From: Pelomonas sp047654785
GTDB lineage: Bacteria; Pseudomonadota; Gammaproteobacteria; Burkholderiales; Burkholderiaceae_C
Assembly: GCF_047654785.1 (NCBI RefSeq)
Contig: NZ_JASGKQ010000003.1
Location: 62,001-126,000 of the forward strand
DNA length: 64,000 nt
Reading direction: 5' to 3'
Shown here: in pieces, positions 15,351 to 23,489 of the stretch
How the letters are laid out: the number at the start of each line of letters is the position of its first letter
Numbering within the stretch: position 1 is the stretch's first letter
Made by a program: the position numbers and the translations under genes
The notes under the pieces: model-generated
The model's database searches: none
What the model was told of the DNA's origin: nothing
What the model saw: only the letters and a program-made list of their open reading frames with translations

Positions 15351-16304
15351 TCACTGCCGGGCTCCGCCGGACCCCGTGCTGGTTTCCTCGCGGGTCGTGG
15401 TGCCATCGGCGAACAGGTCGCAGACCACCCCGCGCAGCCACTGGTTGGCGGGTGAGCGGTGGGCCTGGGCGTGCCAGAAGACATTGATGGCGATGTCCGG
15501 CAGGCCGACGGGGTGGGGCCGGTAGGTCAGCCCAAAGGGCTCCGACAGTTCATGCGCCAGCCGCTCGGTGACGGTCGCGACGAGGTCGCTGTTCCTCAGG
15601 ATGTGGCCGACGCTGACGAAGTGCGGGATGGAGAGCTTGACCTGCCGCTGGACGCCGGCCTTGCGCATCAGCTCGTCGACCTTGCCGTGCCCCGTGCCCG
15701 CCGAGACGATGACCAGGTGCTCGGCGGCCTTGAAGTCGTTCAGCGACAGCTTGCGCTTGTCGAGCGCGTGGGACTTGCGGAACAGGCACACATAGCGCTG
15801 CCTGAACAGCCGGCGCTGGAAGAAGCCGGCCTTGAGCTGGGGCAGCAGGCCGATGGCCAGGTCGACGCGGCCCGCCTCCATGTCGTCGCGGAGGTTGACG
15901 GTGGTGTTGCGCACCGTCGTCAGCGTGATGCCCGGCGCCTCGCGGCTGAGCCGCTCGATCAGCTTGGGCAGGAACACGATTTCGCCGATGTCCGTCATGC
16001 CGATGGTCATCGAGCGCTTCACCTCGGACGGGGTGAAGCGGGCGCGCTGGTTGATGCCGTTGTGGATCATCGACAGCGCGTAGCCCACGTGTTCGGCCAG
16101 CTGTTCGGCGAAGGGCGTCGGCGCCATGCCCGCGGGCGTGCGCACGAACAGGTCGTCCCCGAACTGCCGGCGGAGCCGGGCGAGCGAGTTGCTCACGGCG
16201 GGCTGCGTCAGCCCCATGACGTCGGCCACCTTGGACACCCGGCGCTCGGCCATCAGGTGGTGGAACAGGACGAGCTGGTTGAGGTCGATGTCGCTCAGTT
16301 CCAT
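15351..16304 (-). CDS. LysR-family regulator of the NagR/NahR/LinR type
   Basis: A 317-residue LysR-type transcriptional activator. The N-terminal winged helix-turn-helix is LNQLVLFHHLMAERRVSKVADVMGLTQPAVSNSLARLRRQFGDDLFVRTPAGMAPT, which is the NodD/NahR-like subgroup style, and a periplasmic-binding-protein-like effector domain follows. Family members respond to salicylate or related aromatic acids and activate the divergent catabolic operon. Here it diverges from the reductase gene with 121 bases between starts, and that gap contains a good inverted repeat (16347-16371). The ATG at 16304 has a strong GGAGG Shine-Dalgarno. The effector is inferred from the neighbouring salicylate/gentisate genes. 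The gene's 3' end is 14 bases from a tRNA. Confidence 0.88.
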   Translation of the reverse strand: MELSDIDLNQLVLFHHLMAERRVSKVADVMGLTQPAVSNSLARLRRQFGDDLFVRTPAGMAPTPFAEQLAEHVGYALSMIHNGINQRARFTPSEVKRSMTIGMTDIGEIVFLPKLIERLSREAPGITLTTVRNTTVNLRDDMEAGRVDLAIGLLPQLKAGFFQRRLFRQRYVCLFRKSHALDKRKLSLNDFKAAEHLVIVSAGTGHGKVDELMRKAGVQRQVKLSIPHFVSVGHILRNSDLVATVTERLAHELSEPFGLTYRPHPVGLPDIAINVFWHAQAHRSPANQWLRGVVCDLFADGTTTREETSTGSGGARQ

Positions 16305-16346
16305 GCCGTGCCTCCGCCTTCCACATCACTCCCAGTGATGTTGCCT

Positions 16347-16371
16347 ATTCAGGTGATTCTATTGGCTGAAT
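16347..16371. promoter_or_regulatory. Candidate LysR-type operator between nagR-like gene and nagAa
   Basis: A perfect inverted repeat ATTCAG-N13-CTGAAT lies in the divergent intergenic region, 55 bases before the nagAa start and 43 bases before the regulator start. The arms fit the T-N11-A logic of LysR-family sites, and the left half (ATTCAGGTGAT) resembles the NahR/NagR consensus ATTCACGCTN2TGAT. Binding by the adjacent regulator is inferred. Confidence 0.65.
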
Positions 16372-16425
16372 GTTGCCGAGCGAACAACATGCGCTCCCGA
16401 CGCAACCGCATGGGCCCTCGGCAGC

Positions 16426-17412
16426 ATGGAAGTCCTGATCCAACCGTTGAACCGCCTGATCCAGGTTGAGCCGGGCGCCAACCTGCTGGAGGCGCTTCGC
16501 ACGGCTCAGGTGCCGATGTCGTATTCGTGCATGGCCGGGCGCTGCGGCACCTGCCGGTGCAAGGTCATCGACGGCGAGGTGCTGGACGACGGGCGCGAGC
16601 AGCAGCGGCCGCTGGACGGCGACAGCTATGTGCTGGCCTGCCAGACCTACCTGACCGGGAGCTGCACCATCGAGATCCCGGAGCCGGACGAGGTGGTGGT
16701 CCACCCGGCCCGCATCATCAAGGCCACCGTGTGCGGGCTCGAGGACCTCACCCACGACATCAAGCGCCTGGTCCTCAAGCCCGCGAAGCCGCTCGACCAC
16801 TCCCCCGGCCAGTACGTCCAGCTCCAGTTCACGCCCGAGCACGTCCGGCCGTACTCGATGGCGGGCGTCGCGCTGGCCGGCGGCGACCTGGAGTTCCACG
16901 TGCGCGCGGTGCCGGACGGGCGCGTGACCGGCCATGTGTTCAACCAGCTCAAGCTCGGCGACGCCGTGCGGGTCAGCGGCCCGCTGGGCACGGCCTACCT
17001 GCGCCGCAAGCACGAAGGGCCGATGCTCTGCGTCGCCGGCGGCACGGGCCTGGCGCCGGTGCTCTCGATCCTGCGCGGCGCCGTGGCCGGCGGGATGCGC
17101 AACCCGATCCATCTGTATTTCGGCGTGCGTTCGCCGCGCGACGTGTACGGCCAGGAGTGGCTGCTCGAACTCGAACGGGCGCATCCCGGCCTGAAGGTCC
17201 ACATCATCGTGGCCACGGGGGGCGTTCCTGGCCGCGACCGGTGCGGCCTGGTCACCGAAGCCATCGAAGCGGACCTGGGCGACCTCACCGGCTGGCGCGC
17301 TTACCTGTGCGGCTCGCCGCCGATGGTCGAGTCCGCGTCGCTCGTCGCGCGGCGCAAGGGCATTGCCGCCGAGCACATCTACGCGGACGCGTTCTACACC
17401 CAAGGAACCTGA
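16426..17412 (+). CDS. nagAa: Ferredoxin reductase component of salicylate 5-hydroxylase (NagAa-type)
   Basis: Passes electrons from NAD(P)H through FAD and a plant-type 2Fe-2S centre to the Rieske ferredoxin. The 328-residue product has an N-terminal ferredoxin domain with cysteines 35, 40, 43 and 72 (SCMAGRCGTCRC...ACQT). An FAD domain follows with the RPYSMAG motif, then an NAD domain with GGTGLAPVLS and the C-terminal CGSPPMVESA. Size and domain order match NagAa/NahAa reductases. It is the first gene of the cluster, right after the divergent regulator; the gentisate genes follow before the oxygenase subunits. Confidence 0.9.
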   Translation: MEVLIQPLNRLIQVEPGANLLEALRTAQVPMSYSCMAGRCGTCRCKVIDGEVLDDGREQQRPLDGDSYVLACQTYLTGSCTIEIPEPDEVVVHPARIIKATVCGLEDLTHDIKRLVLKPAKPLDHSPGQYVQLQFTPEHVRPYSMAGVALAGGDLEFHVRAVPDGRVTGHVFNQLKLGDAVRVSGPLGTAYLRRKHEGPMLCVAGGTGLAPVLSILRGAVAGGMRNPIHLYFGVRSPRDVYGQEWLLELERAHPGLKVHIIVATGGVPGRDRCGLVTEAIEADLGDLTGWRAYLCGSPPMVESASLVARRKGIAAEHIYADAFYTQGT

Positions 17413-17424
17413 GGAGACCCCGAC

Positions 17425-18471
17425 ATGCGTGCAGCTGTCCTGACGCCCGACCAGCGGGCGGCCCGCGCCGCCTTCTACGAGCGCATCGGCACCCACCACA
17501 TGACCCCGCTGTGGGAGGTGCTGGGGGCGCTGGTGCCGCCCCAGCCGCGCTCGCCGCTGCAAGCCGCCATCTGGCGCTACTCAGAGCTGCGCGAGCAGGT
17601 CATGGAGGCAGGCCGCCTCATCAGCGCCGAGGAGGCGGAGCGCCGCGTGCTGATCCTGGAGAACCCGGCGCTGCCGGGGAACTCGTCGATCACGCAGTCG
17701 CTGTACGCGGGGCTGCAGCTGATCCTGCCCGGGGAGGTCGCGCCGGCGCACCGGCACACGCAATCGGCGCTGCGCCTGGTGCTCGACGGCGAGGGCGCCT
17801 ACACCGCGGTGGACGGCGAGCGCACCACGATGCGCCGCGGCGACTTCATCATCACGCCGGCCTGGACCTTCCACGACCATGGCAACCAGGGCCGCGATCC
17901 GGTGGTCTGGCTCGACGGCCTGGACATCCCCATCGTGCGCTTCCTCGACGCCGGCTTCGCCGAGAAGGGCGACGAGCTGTCGCAGGCGCTCAAGCGCCCC
18001 GAGGGCGATGCGCTGGCCCGCTACGGCGCCAACATGCTCCCGGTCGACTACCACGCCCGTCCCGCGGACCCGACGCGGGTGTTCGTGTACCCGTTCGAGC
18101 GCACCCGCGAGGCGCTGGTCGCGGTCGCCCAGGGCGCGCCCGATCCGCATCTGGGCCACAAGCTCCGCTACGTGAACCCGGCCACGGGCGCATCGCCGAT
18201 GCCGACGATCGGGGCCTTCTCCCAGTGGCTGCCCGCCGGGTTCGAAACCCGGCCGTACCGCAGCACCGACGGCACCGTCTACGTGTGCCTGGAGGGGCGC
18301 GGCGAGGCGCGCGTCGGGGAGCGCAGCTTCCCCCTTCAGGAGAACGACATCGTCGTGGTGCCGTCCTGGCACGAGCTCCAGTTCCGCGCCGACCGCGACA
18401 CCCTGCTTTTCAGCTTCTCCGACCGCCCCGTCCAGCAGGCCCTGGGCCTGTGGCGCGAGCAACGCAACTGA
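17425..18471 (+). CDS. nagI: Gentisate 1,2-dioxygenase
   Basis: Fe(II) extradiol-type ring cleavage of gentisate (2,5-dihydroxybenzoate) to maleylpyruvate. The 348-residue bicupin protein has iron-ligand-like histidines in PAHRHTQSALR (H109, H111) and H150/H152 in WTFHDHGN in the first cupin. The second cupin, around residues 250-330, contains VYVCLEGRGEARVGE and the late WHELQFRA. Start at 17425 is supported by a GGAG Shine-Dalgarno. It sits directly after the reductase and before fumarylpyruvate hydrolase, so the cleavage steps are co-transcribed with the hydroxylase that makes gentisate. Confidence 0.93.
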   Translation: MRAAVLTPDQRAARAAFYERIGTHHMTPLWEVLGALVPPQPRSPLQAAIWRYSELREQVMEAGRLISAEEAERRVLILENPALPGNSSITQSLYAGLQLILPGEVAPAHRHTQSALRLVLDGEGAYTAVDGERTTMRRGDFIITPAWTFHDHGNQGRDPVVWLDGLDIPIVRFLDAGFAEKGDELSQALKRPEGDALARYGANMLPVDYHARPADPTRVFVYPFERTREALVAVAQGAPDPHLGHKLRYVNPATGASPMPTIGAFSQWLPAGFETRPYRSTDGTVYVCLEGRGEARVGERSFPLQENDIVVVPSWHELQFRADRDTLLFSFSDRPVQQALGLWREQRN

Positions 18472-18486
18472 ACGACCCACCGGGAC

Positions 18487-19191
18487 ATGACCATGAAACT
18501 CGCCCTCGAAGCCCCCGCGCTGAACACGCTCGCCGTCAACGGCCGCGAAGAGCGCTTCCCCGTCAACCGCGTGTACTGCGTCGGACGCAACTACGCCGCC
18601 CATGCCCGCGAGATGGGCAAGGACCCCGACCGCGAGCCGCCGTTCTTCTTCATGAAGCCGGCGAGCGCCGTCGTGGACGCCGCGTCGCCCGTGGGCATCC
18701 CGTACCCGCCGCACACGAAGAACTACCACCACGAGATCGAACTGGTCGTGGCCATCAAGAAGGGCGGCCGCGACATCCCGGCCGACCGGGCCCTCGAGCA
18801 TGTCTACGGCTACGCGGTCGGCCTCGACATGACCCGCCGCGACCTGCAGCTGGAGGCGCGCGACAAGGGGCGCCCGTGGGAGTTCGGCAAGTCGTTCGCC
18901 CAGTCGGCGCCCATCGGGCCGCTGTTCCGCGCCGAGGACATCGGCCACCCCGGCGCGGCCGCGATCCGGCTCACCGTGAATGGCGAGCCCCGCCAGGCCT
19001 CGGACATCGGCAAGCTGATCTGGTCCGTGGCCGAGTCCATCTCGGTGCTGTCGGCCTTCGACGAACTGCAGCCCGGCGACCTGCTGATGACCGGGACGCC
19101 CGAAGGCGTGAACGCCGTCGTCGCCGGCGACGTGATGCGCGGCGCCATCGACGGCCTGGGCGAAATCGAGGTACGCGTGACCGGCCAGTGA
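18487..19191 (+). CDS. nagK: Fumarylpyruvate hydrolase (FAH family, NagK-type)
   Basis: Splits fumarylpyruvate into fumarate and pyruvate, the last step of the gentisate pathway. The 234-residue product has the FAH-family core: VYCVGRNYAAHAREMG, PPFFFMKPASAVVDA, the metal-ligand region YHHEIELVVAI (two acidic residues) and YGYAVGLDMTRRDLQ. The GDLLMTGTPEGV motif lies near the C terminus. Length matches NagK-like enzymes. A second ATG three codons in (MKLALE) is an alternative start. Its place between the gentisate dioxygenase and the oxygenase subunits fixes the likely substrate better than the fold alone would. Confidence 0.9.
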   Translation: MTMKLALEAPALNTLAVNGREERFPVNRVYCVGRNYAAHAREMGKDPDREPPFFFMKPASAVVDAASPVGIPYPPHTKNYHHEIELVVAIKKGGRDIPADRALEHVYGYAVGLDMTRRDLQLEARDKGRPWEFGKSFAQSAPIGPLFRAEDIGHPGAAAIRLTVNGEPRQASDIGKLIWSVAESISVLSAFDELQPGDLLMTGTPEGVNAVVAGDVMRGAIDGLGEIEVRVTGQ

Positions 19192-19222
19192 TGCGCGCCA
19201 GGCCGAACAACAGGAGACAAGC

Positions 19223-20482
19223 ATGAACCCCGCATCGACGGTCTTCCCCGCCAAGCCGGCGTGGGAGCGCGAGGACACCTCGCGCATCCCCTTCCAGACC
19301 TACACCGACGAGCAGGTGTACCAGCGCGAGCTCGAGCGCTTCTTCTACAGGAACCACTGGTGCTACGTCGGCCTGGAGGCGGAGGTGCCCAACCCGGGCG
19401 ACTTCAAGCGCACCGTGGTGGGCGAGCGCTCGGTCATCCTGACGCGCGACGCCGAGGGCGGCATCCACGTCGTCGAGAACGTCTGCGCCCACCGCGGCAT
19501 GCGCTTCTGCCGCGAGCGCCATGGAAACCGCAAGGAGTTCGTCTGCCCGTACCACCAGTGGAGCTACACGCTCAAGGGCGACCTGCAGGGCGTGCCCTTC
19601 CGGCGCGGCGTCAAGCAGGACGGGCAGGTGCATGGCGGCATGCCGGCGGACTTCAAGACGGCGGACCACGGCCTGACCCGGCTGAAGGTGGCCGTCCGGG
19701 GCGGCGTGGTGTTCGCCTCCTTCGACCACGACGTCGAGCCCTTCGAGGACTTCCTCGGCCCGACGATCCTGGGCTACTTCGACCGCATGTTCAACGGCCG
19801 CAAGCTCAAGGTGCTGGGCTACAACCGGCAGCGCATCCCGGGCAACTGGAAGCTGATGCAGGAGAACATCAAGGACCCCTACCACCCGGGCCTGCTGCAC
19901 ACCTGGTTCGTCACCTTCGGCCTCTGGCGCGCGGACAACAAGTCGCAGCTCAGGATGGACGCGCGCCATCGCCACGCGGCCATGATCTCGACGCGCGGCA
20001 CCGGCGGCAAGGCCGAGCAGGTGACGCAGGTGTCCAGCTTCAAGGAGACGATGCAGCTGAACGACCCGAGCTTCCTGGACATCGTCCCGGAGCCGTGGTG
20101 GAACGGCCCGACGGCCGTCATGACGACGCTGTTCCCGAGCGTCATCCTGCAGCAGCAGGTCAACAGCGTCTCGACCCGGCACATCCAGCCCAACGGGCAC
20201 GGCAGCTTCGACTTCGTCTGGACGCACTTCGGCTACGAGGACGACAGCGAGGAGATGACGCAGCGGCGCCTGCGGCAGTCCAACCTCTTCGGCCCCGCCG
20301 GCTTCGTGTCGGCGGACGACGGCGAGGTCATCGAGTTCTCGCAGCAGGCCTTCGAGAGCAAGCCATTCCACCGGGCGCTGGCCGAGCTGGGCGGCCGCGG
20401 CGTGGAGGACACCGAGCACATGGTGACCGAGACGCTGATCCGCGGCATGTACCGCTACTGGCGTGAAGTGATGGAGGACTGA
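19223..20482 (+). CDS. nagG: Salicylate 5-hydroxylase large (Rieske oxygenase) subunit
   Basis: Catalytic alpha subunit of a Rieske non-haem iron oxygenase, 419 residues. The Rieske 2Fe-2S ligands are C88/H90 and C108/H111 (NVCAHRGMRFC...FVCPYHQWSY). The mononuclear iron site is in ENIKDPYHPGLLH, with H221 and H226 as ligands and D218 as the electron-transfer aspartate. The sequence has the shape of NagG, which converts salicylate to gentisate, rather than a naphthalene dioxygenase, and it sits in one operon with gentisate-cleavage genes. A GGAGA Shine-Dalgarno precedes the ATG. Related substrates such as substituted salicylates remain possible. Confidence 0.85.
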   Translation: MNPASTVFPAKPAWEREDTSRIPFQTYTDEQVYQRELERFFYRNHWCYVGLEAEVPNPGDFKRTVVGERSVILTRDAEGGIHVVENVCAHRGMRFCRERHGNRKEFVCPYHQWSYTLKGDLQGVPFRRGVKQDGQVHGGMPADFKTADHGLTRLKVAVRGGVVFASFDHDVEPFEDFLGPTILGYFDRMFNGRKLKVLGYNRQRIPGNWKLMQENIKDPYHPGLLHTWFVTFGLWRADNKSQLRMDARHRHAAMISTRGTGGKAEQVTQVSSFKETMQLNDPSFLDIVPEPWWNGPTAVMTTLFPSVILQQQVNSVSTRHIQPNGHGSFDFVWTHFGYEDDSEEMTQRRLRQSNLFGPAGFVSADDGEVIEFSQQAFESKPFHRALAELGGRGVEDTEHMVTETLIRGMYRYWREVMED

Positions 20483-20485
20483 ACG

Positions 20486-20968
20486 ATGGCCGCAACCCTG
20501 AATTTCGAGGACTGGTTCGGCCTGACGCAGCTCTACGCCGACTACGCGGCCGCGGTGGACTCCGGCAACTGGGACCTCTGGCCGGAGTTCTTCGTCGACG
20601 ACTGCGCCTACCGGCTCCAGCCGCGCGAGAACCACGAGCGGGGCTTCCCGCTGGCCACGCTGTCGTTCACGAGCAAGGGGATGCTGAAGGACCGCGTCTA
20701 CGGCATCAAGGAGACGCTCTTCCACGACCCGTACTACCAGCGGCACATCGTCGGCGTCCCCGTGGTCCGCAAGGTGGACGGCGACCGGATCGAGAGCGAG
20801 GCGAACTACGCCGTGGTCCGCACCAAGCTGTCCGAGGCGAGCACCGTGTTCAACGTCGGGCGCTACATCGACGTCGTCGCGCGCACCCCGGACGGGCTGA
20901 AGTTCGCGTCGCGGCAGTGCATCTACGACAGCGAAATGATCCCGAACTCCATCATCTATCCCATCTGA
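20486..20968 (+). CDS. nagH: Salicylate 5-hydroxylase small (beta) subunit
   Basis: A 160-residue ring-hydroxylating-oxygenase beta subunit with the NTF2/SnoaL-like fold that packs against the alpha subunit and has a structural role. LTQLYADYAAAVDSGNWDLWPEFFVDDCAYRL and the HHIV-like YYQRHIVGVPVV segment fit the family, as does the RQCIYDSEMIPNSIIYPI end. It starts 3 bases after the large-subunit stop codon, implying coupled translation and 1:1 supply. Length is normal for NagH-type beta subunits. Confidence 0.88.
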   Translation: MAATLNFEDWFGLTQLYADYAAAVDSGNWDLWPEFFVDDCAYRLQPRENHERGFPLATLSFTSKGMLKDRVYGIKETLFHDPYYQRHIVGVPVVRKVDGDRIESEANYAVVRTKLSEASTVFNVGRYIDVVARTPDGLKFASRQCIYDSEMIPNSIIYPI

Positions 20969-20976
20969 GCACCGCC

Positions 20977-21294
20977 ATGAGCAACGACAAATGGATCGAC
21001 GCGCTGGGCACGGACGAGCTGCCCAGCGATGACGTCGTCGGCATCAGCGTCGAGGGCCGGGACATCGCGCTGTACACCGTCGGAGACGAGGTGTACGCGA
21101 CCGACAACATGTGCACGCACGGCCAGGCCCGGCTGTGCGACGGCTTCCTCGAAGGCCACGAGATCGAGTGCCCGCTGCACCAGGGGAAGTTCGACGTCCG
21201 CAACGGCCAGCCCACCTGCGACCCCGTCACCGTGCCGCTGCGGTCCTATCCCGTGCGCATCGAGGGCTCGCGCGTTTTCCTCCAGCTCGACTAG
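20977..21294 (+). CDS. nagAb: Rieske-type ferredoxin component (NagAb-type)
   Basis: A 105-residue Rieske 2Fe-2S ferredoxin that shuttles electrons from the NagAa-type reductase to the oxygenase. Ligands are C46/H48 (MCTHGQARLCDG) and C65/H68 (ECPLHQGKF). ALYTVGDEVYATDN and VPLRSYPVRIEGSRVFL match the beta-barrel of such ferredoxins. It begins 8 bases after nagH, so all four components of a three-component hydroxylase are in one operon, although the reductase gene is separated by nagI-nagK. Confidence 0.92.
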   Translation: MSNDKWIDALGTDELPSDDVVGISVEGRDIALYTVGDEVYATDNMCTHGQARLCDGFLEGHEIECPLHQGKFDVRNGQPTCDPVTVPLRSYPVRIEGSRVFLQLD

Positions 21295-21342
21295 CGTCCG
21301 GCCGGGCCCCCAATCACCCCAGAAACGACAACGGAGACAACG

Positions 21343-22548
21343 ATGACCACTGCCGCATTCACGCTGAACCTTCCCCTTCTCACGGCGCTGCCGTGCCGCC
21401 CCGCCTGCCGCGCGCTCGGCGCCGCCGCGCTCCTCGGCGCCAGCCTGGGCGCCGGCGCCGCCACCATCGGCTTCGTCGCGCCGCTGTCCGGCCCGCAGGC
21501 GCTGGTCGGGCAGGACCAGCTCGACGGCTTCCAGCTCGCCGTGGACCAGCTCGGCGGCAAGCTGGGCGGCCAGCCGCTGAAGCTCGTCAAGGAGGACGAC
21601 CAGCTGAAGCCGGAGGTCGGGCAGCAGGCGGTCCGCAAGCTGATCGACAAGGACAAGGTGGACGCCATCGTCGGCCTGTCCTTCTCGAACGTGCTGATGG
21701 GCAGCCTGCCGCGCATCGTGGAGGCCAACGTCGTCGCCATCGCCACCAACGCCGGCCCGTCGCCGATCGCCGGCGCGCAGTGCAAGGCCAACGTCTTCTC
21801 GATGGCCTGGCAGAACGACGGCGCCGCGGAAGCCATGGGCAAGTTCGCGCAGGACAAGGGGATCAAGCGGGCCTACCTGATGGCGCCGAACTACCAGGCC
21901 GGCAAGGACATGCTGGCGGGCTTCAAGCGCCACTTCAAGGGCCAGGTGGTCGACGAGGTCTACACCCAGGTCAACCAGCCGGACTACTCCGCCGAGATCG
22001 CCCAGCTCCAGGCGGCGTCGCCCGAGGCCGTGTTCGTCTTCTACCCGGGCGGCATGGGCATCAACTTCGTCAAGCAGATGAGCCAGGCCGGCCTGATGGG
22101 CAGGCTGCCGCTCTATTCCGTCTTCACGGTGGACGGCACGACGCTGCCGTCGCTGCGGGACGCCGCGGTGGGCACCATCAGCGGGAGCATGTACGACGCG
22201 GCGCTGGGCACGCCCGAGAACAAGGCCTTCGTGGCCGCGTTCCAGGCCAAGTACAAGCGCGTGCCGAGCCTGTACGCCGCGACCGGCTACGACGCCGCCC
22301 AGGTGCTCGACGTGGCGCTCCGCAACGCGGGCGGCGACCGCAAGAAGCTCGCGGCGGCGGTCAAGGCCGCGGGCGCCGCGTTCAAGTCGGTGCGCGGGCC
22401 GTTCCGCTTCGGCAATAACAACATGCCGGTCCAGAACTTCTACGCCTTCGAGACCTGGCGCGAGGCCGGCAAGGTGTCGACCCGCCTGGTCGGCACGCCG
22501 CTGCCCCACCATGTCGACGCCTACGCCGCGCAGTGCCCGCTGCCGTAA
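21343..22548 (+). CDS. Periplasmic substrate-binding protein of a branched-chain-type ABC importer
   Basis: A 401-residue protein with an N-terminal signal (ending about residue 40 at GAGAA) followed by the LivJ-like ligand-binding fold: IGFVAPLSGPQALVGQDQLDGFQLAVDQLGGKLGG, then DAIVGLSFSNVLMGSLPRIVEANV. HAAT-family binding proteins in aromatic operons often bind aromatic acids rather than amino acids. Here it follows the ferredoxin gene and precedes two permeases and two ATPases, so salicylate or a related aromatic acid is the likely ligand; that is inference from context. A GGAGACAACG leader gives a clear ribosome-binding site. Confidence 0.9.
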   Translation: MTTAAFTLNLPLLTALPCRPACRALGAAALLGASLGAGAATIGFVAPLSGPQALVGQDQLDGFQLAVDQLGGKLGGQPLKLVKEDDQLKPEVGQQAVRKLIDKDKVDAIVGLSFSNVLMGSLPRIVEANVVAIATNAGPSPIAGAQCKANVFSMAWQNDGAAEAMGKFAQDKGIKRAYLMAPNYQAGKDMLAGFKRHFKGQVVDEVYTQVNQPDYSAEIAQLQAASPEAVFVFYPGGMGINFVKQMSQAGLMGRLPLYSVFTVDGTTLPSLRDAAVGTISGSMYDAALGTPENKAFVAAFQAKYKRVPSLYAATGYDAAQVLDVALRNAGGDRKKLAAAVKAAGAAFKSVRGPFRFGNNNMPVQNFYAFETWREAGKVSTRLVGTPLPHHVDAYAAQCPLP

Positions 22549-22557
22549 GGAGCCGAC

Positions 22558-23478
22558 ATGTCCGCAACCCTGCTTCTGGCGCAGCTGCTGAACGGGCTCC
22601 AGTACGGCGTCCTGCTCTTCCTGCTCGCCGCGGGCCTGACGCTGGTGTTCGGGATCATGAGCTTCGTCAACCTGGCGCACGGGTCGCTCTACATGGTGGG
22701 CGCCTATGCCGGCGCGCTCATCTACGGCGCGACCGAGTCGTTCGCGCTCGCGCTGCTCGGCGCCGTGGCGATCTCCCTCGTGGTCGGCATGGTGCTCGAG
22801 GTCGCCATCGTCTCGCGCCTGTACCGGCGCGACCACCTGGACCACGTGCTCGCGACCTTCGGCCTGGTGATGTTCTTCAACGAGCTGGTGCGCATCGTCT
22901 GGGGCCCTCAGCCGCTGTTCGTGCAGGTGCCCGAGGCGCTCGGCGGCACGGTGACGCTGTTCGGCGTCAACTACCCGGCCTACCGCTTCGCCATCATCGT
23001 CGTCGGCCTGGCCGTGGCGGTTCTGGCCCACCTGGTGATCCACAAGACCCGCCTGGGGATGCTGATCCGTGCCGGCGCGCAGTACCCGCAGATGGTCTCG
23101 GCGCTGGGCGTCAACATCGGCCTGCTGAACGCGGTGCTCTTCGGCCTGGGCGCCATGCTGGCCGGCCTGGCCGGCGCGATCGCCGGGCCGGTGCTGTCGG
23201 TCCAGTCGGGCATGGGCGAGTCCGTGCTGATCGCCACGCTGGTCGTCATCGTCATCGGCGGCATCGGCTCCATCAAGGGCGCGCTGTATGCCTCGCTGAT
23301 CGTCGGCCTCGTGGACACCTTCGGCCGCGTGCTGCTGCCGCTGTGGCTTCGGCAGGTCGCGGAACGCTCGCTCGCCGACGCCGCCGGGCCGGCGCTGGCG
23401 TCCATGAGCGTCTACCTGCTGATGGCCCTGGTGCTCGCGTTGCGACCGCAAGGCCTGTTTCCCGTCCGACGCAGCTGA
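22558..23478 (+). CDS. ABC importer permease, LivH type
   Basis: A 306-residue inner-membrane permease of the branched-chain amino-acid (HAAT) family. The start LLLAQLLNGLQYGVLLFLLAAGLTLVFGIMSFVNLAHGSLYMVGAY is diagnostic of LivH, and later hydrophobic segments, a LYRRDHLDHVLATFGLVMFF loop and IVVIGGIGSIKGALYASLIVGL follow. About eight membrane spans are expected. It begins 9 bases after the binding-protein gene with an AAGGAG Shine-Dalgarno. It should pair with the LivM-type permease downstream to form the channel. Confidence 0.93.
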   Translation: MSATLLLAQLLNGLQYGVLLFLLAAGLTLVFGIMSFVNLAHGSLYMVGAYAGALIYGATESFALALLGAVAISLVVGMVLEVAIVSRLYRRDHLDHVLATFGLVMFFNELVRIVWGPQPLFVQVPEALGGTVTLFGVNYPAYRFAIIVVGLAVAVLAHLVIHKTRLGMLIRAGAQYPQMVSALGVNIGLLNAVLFGLGAMLAGLAGAIAGPVLSVQSGMGESVLIATLVVIVIGGIGSIKGALYASLIVGLVDTFGRVLLPLWLRQVAERSLADAAGPALASMSVYLLMALVLALRPQGLFPVRRS

Positions 23479-23489
23479 ACGGTGGCGCC

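Noticed and set aside
19223..20968. Naphthalene dioxygenase large and small subunits
   Set aside because: Subunit sizes (419 and 160 residues), a single oxygenase pair and the linkage to gentisate cleavage fit salicylate 5-hydroxylase better; no ring-dihydrodiol dehydrogenase or other upper-pathway gene is present.
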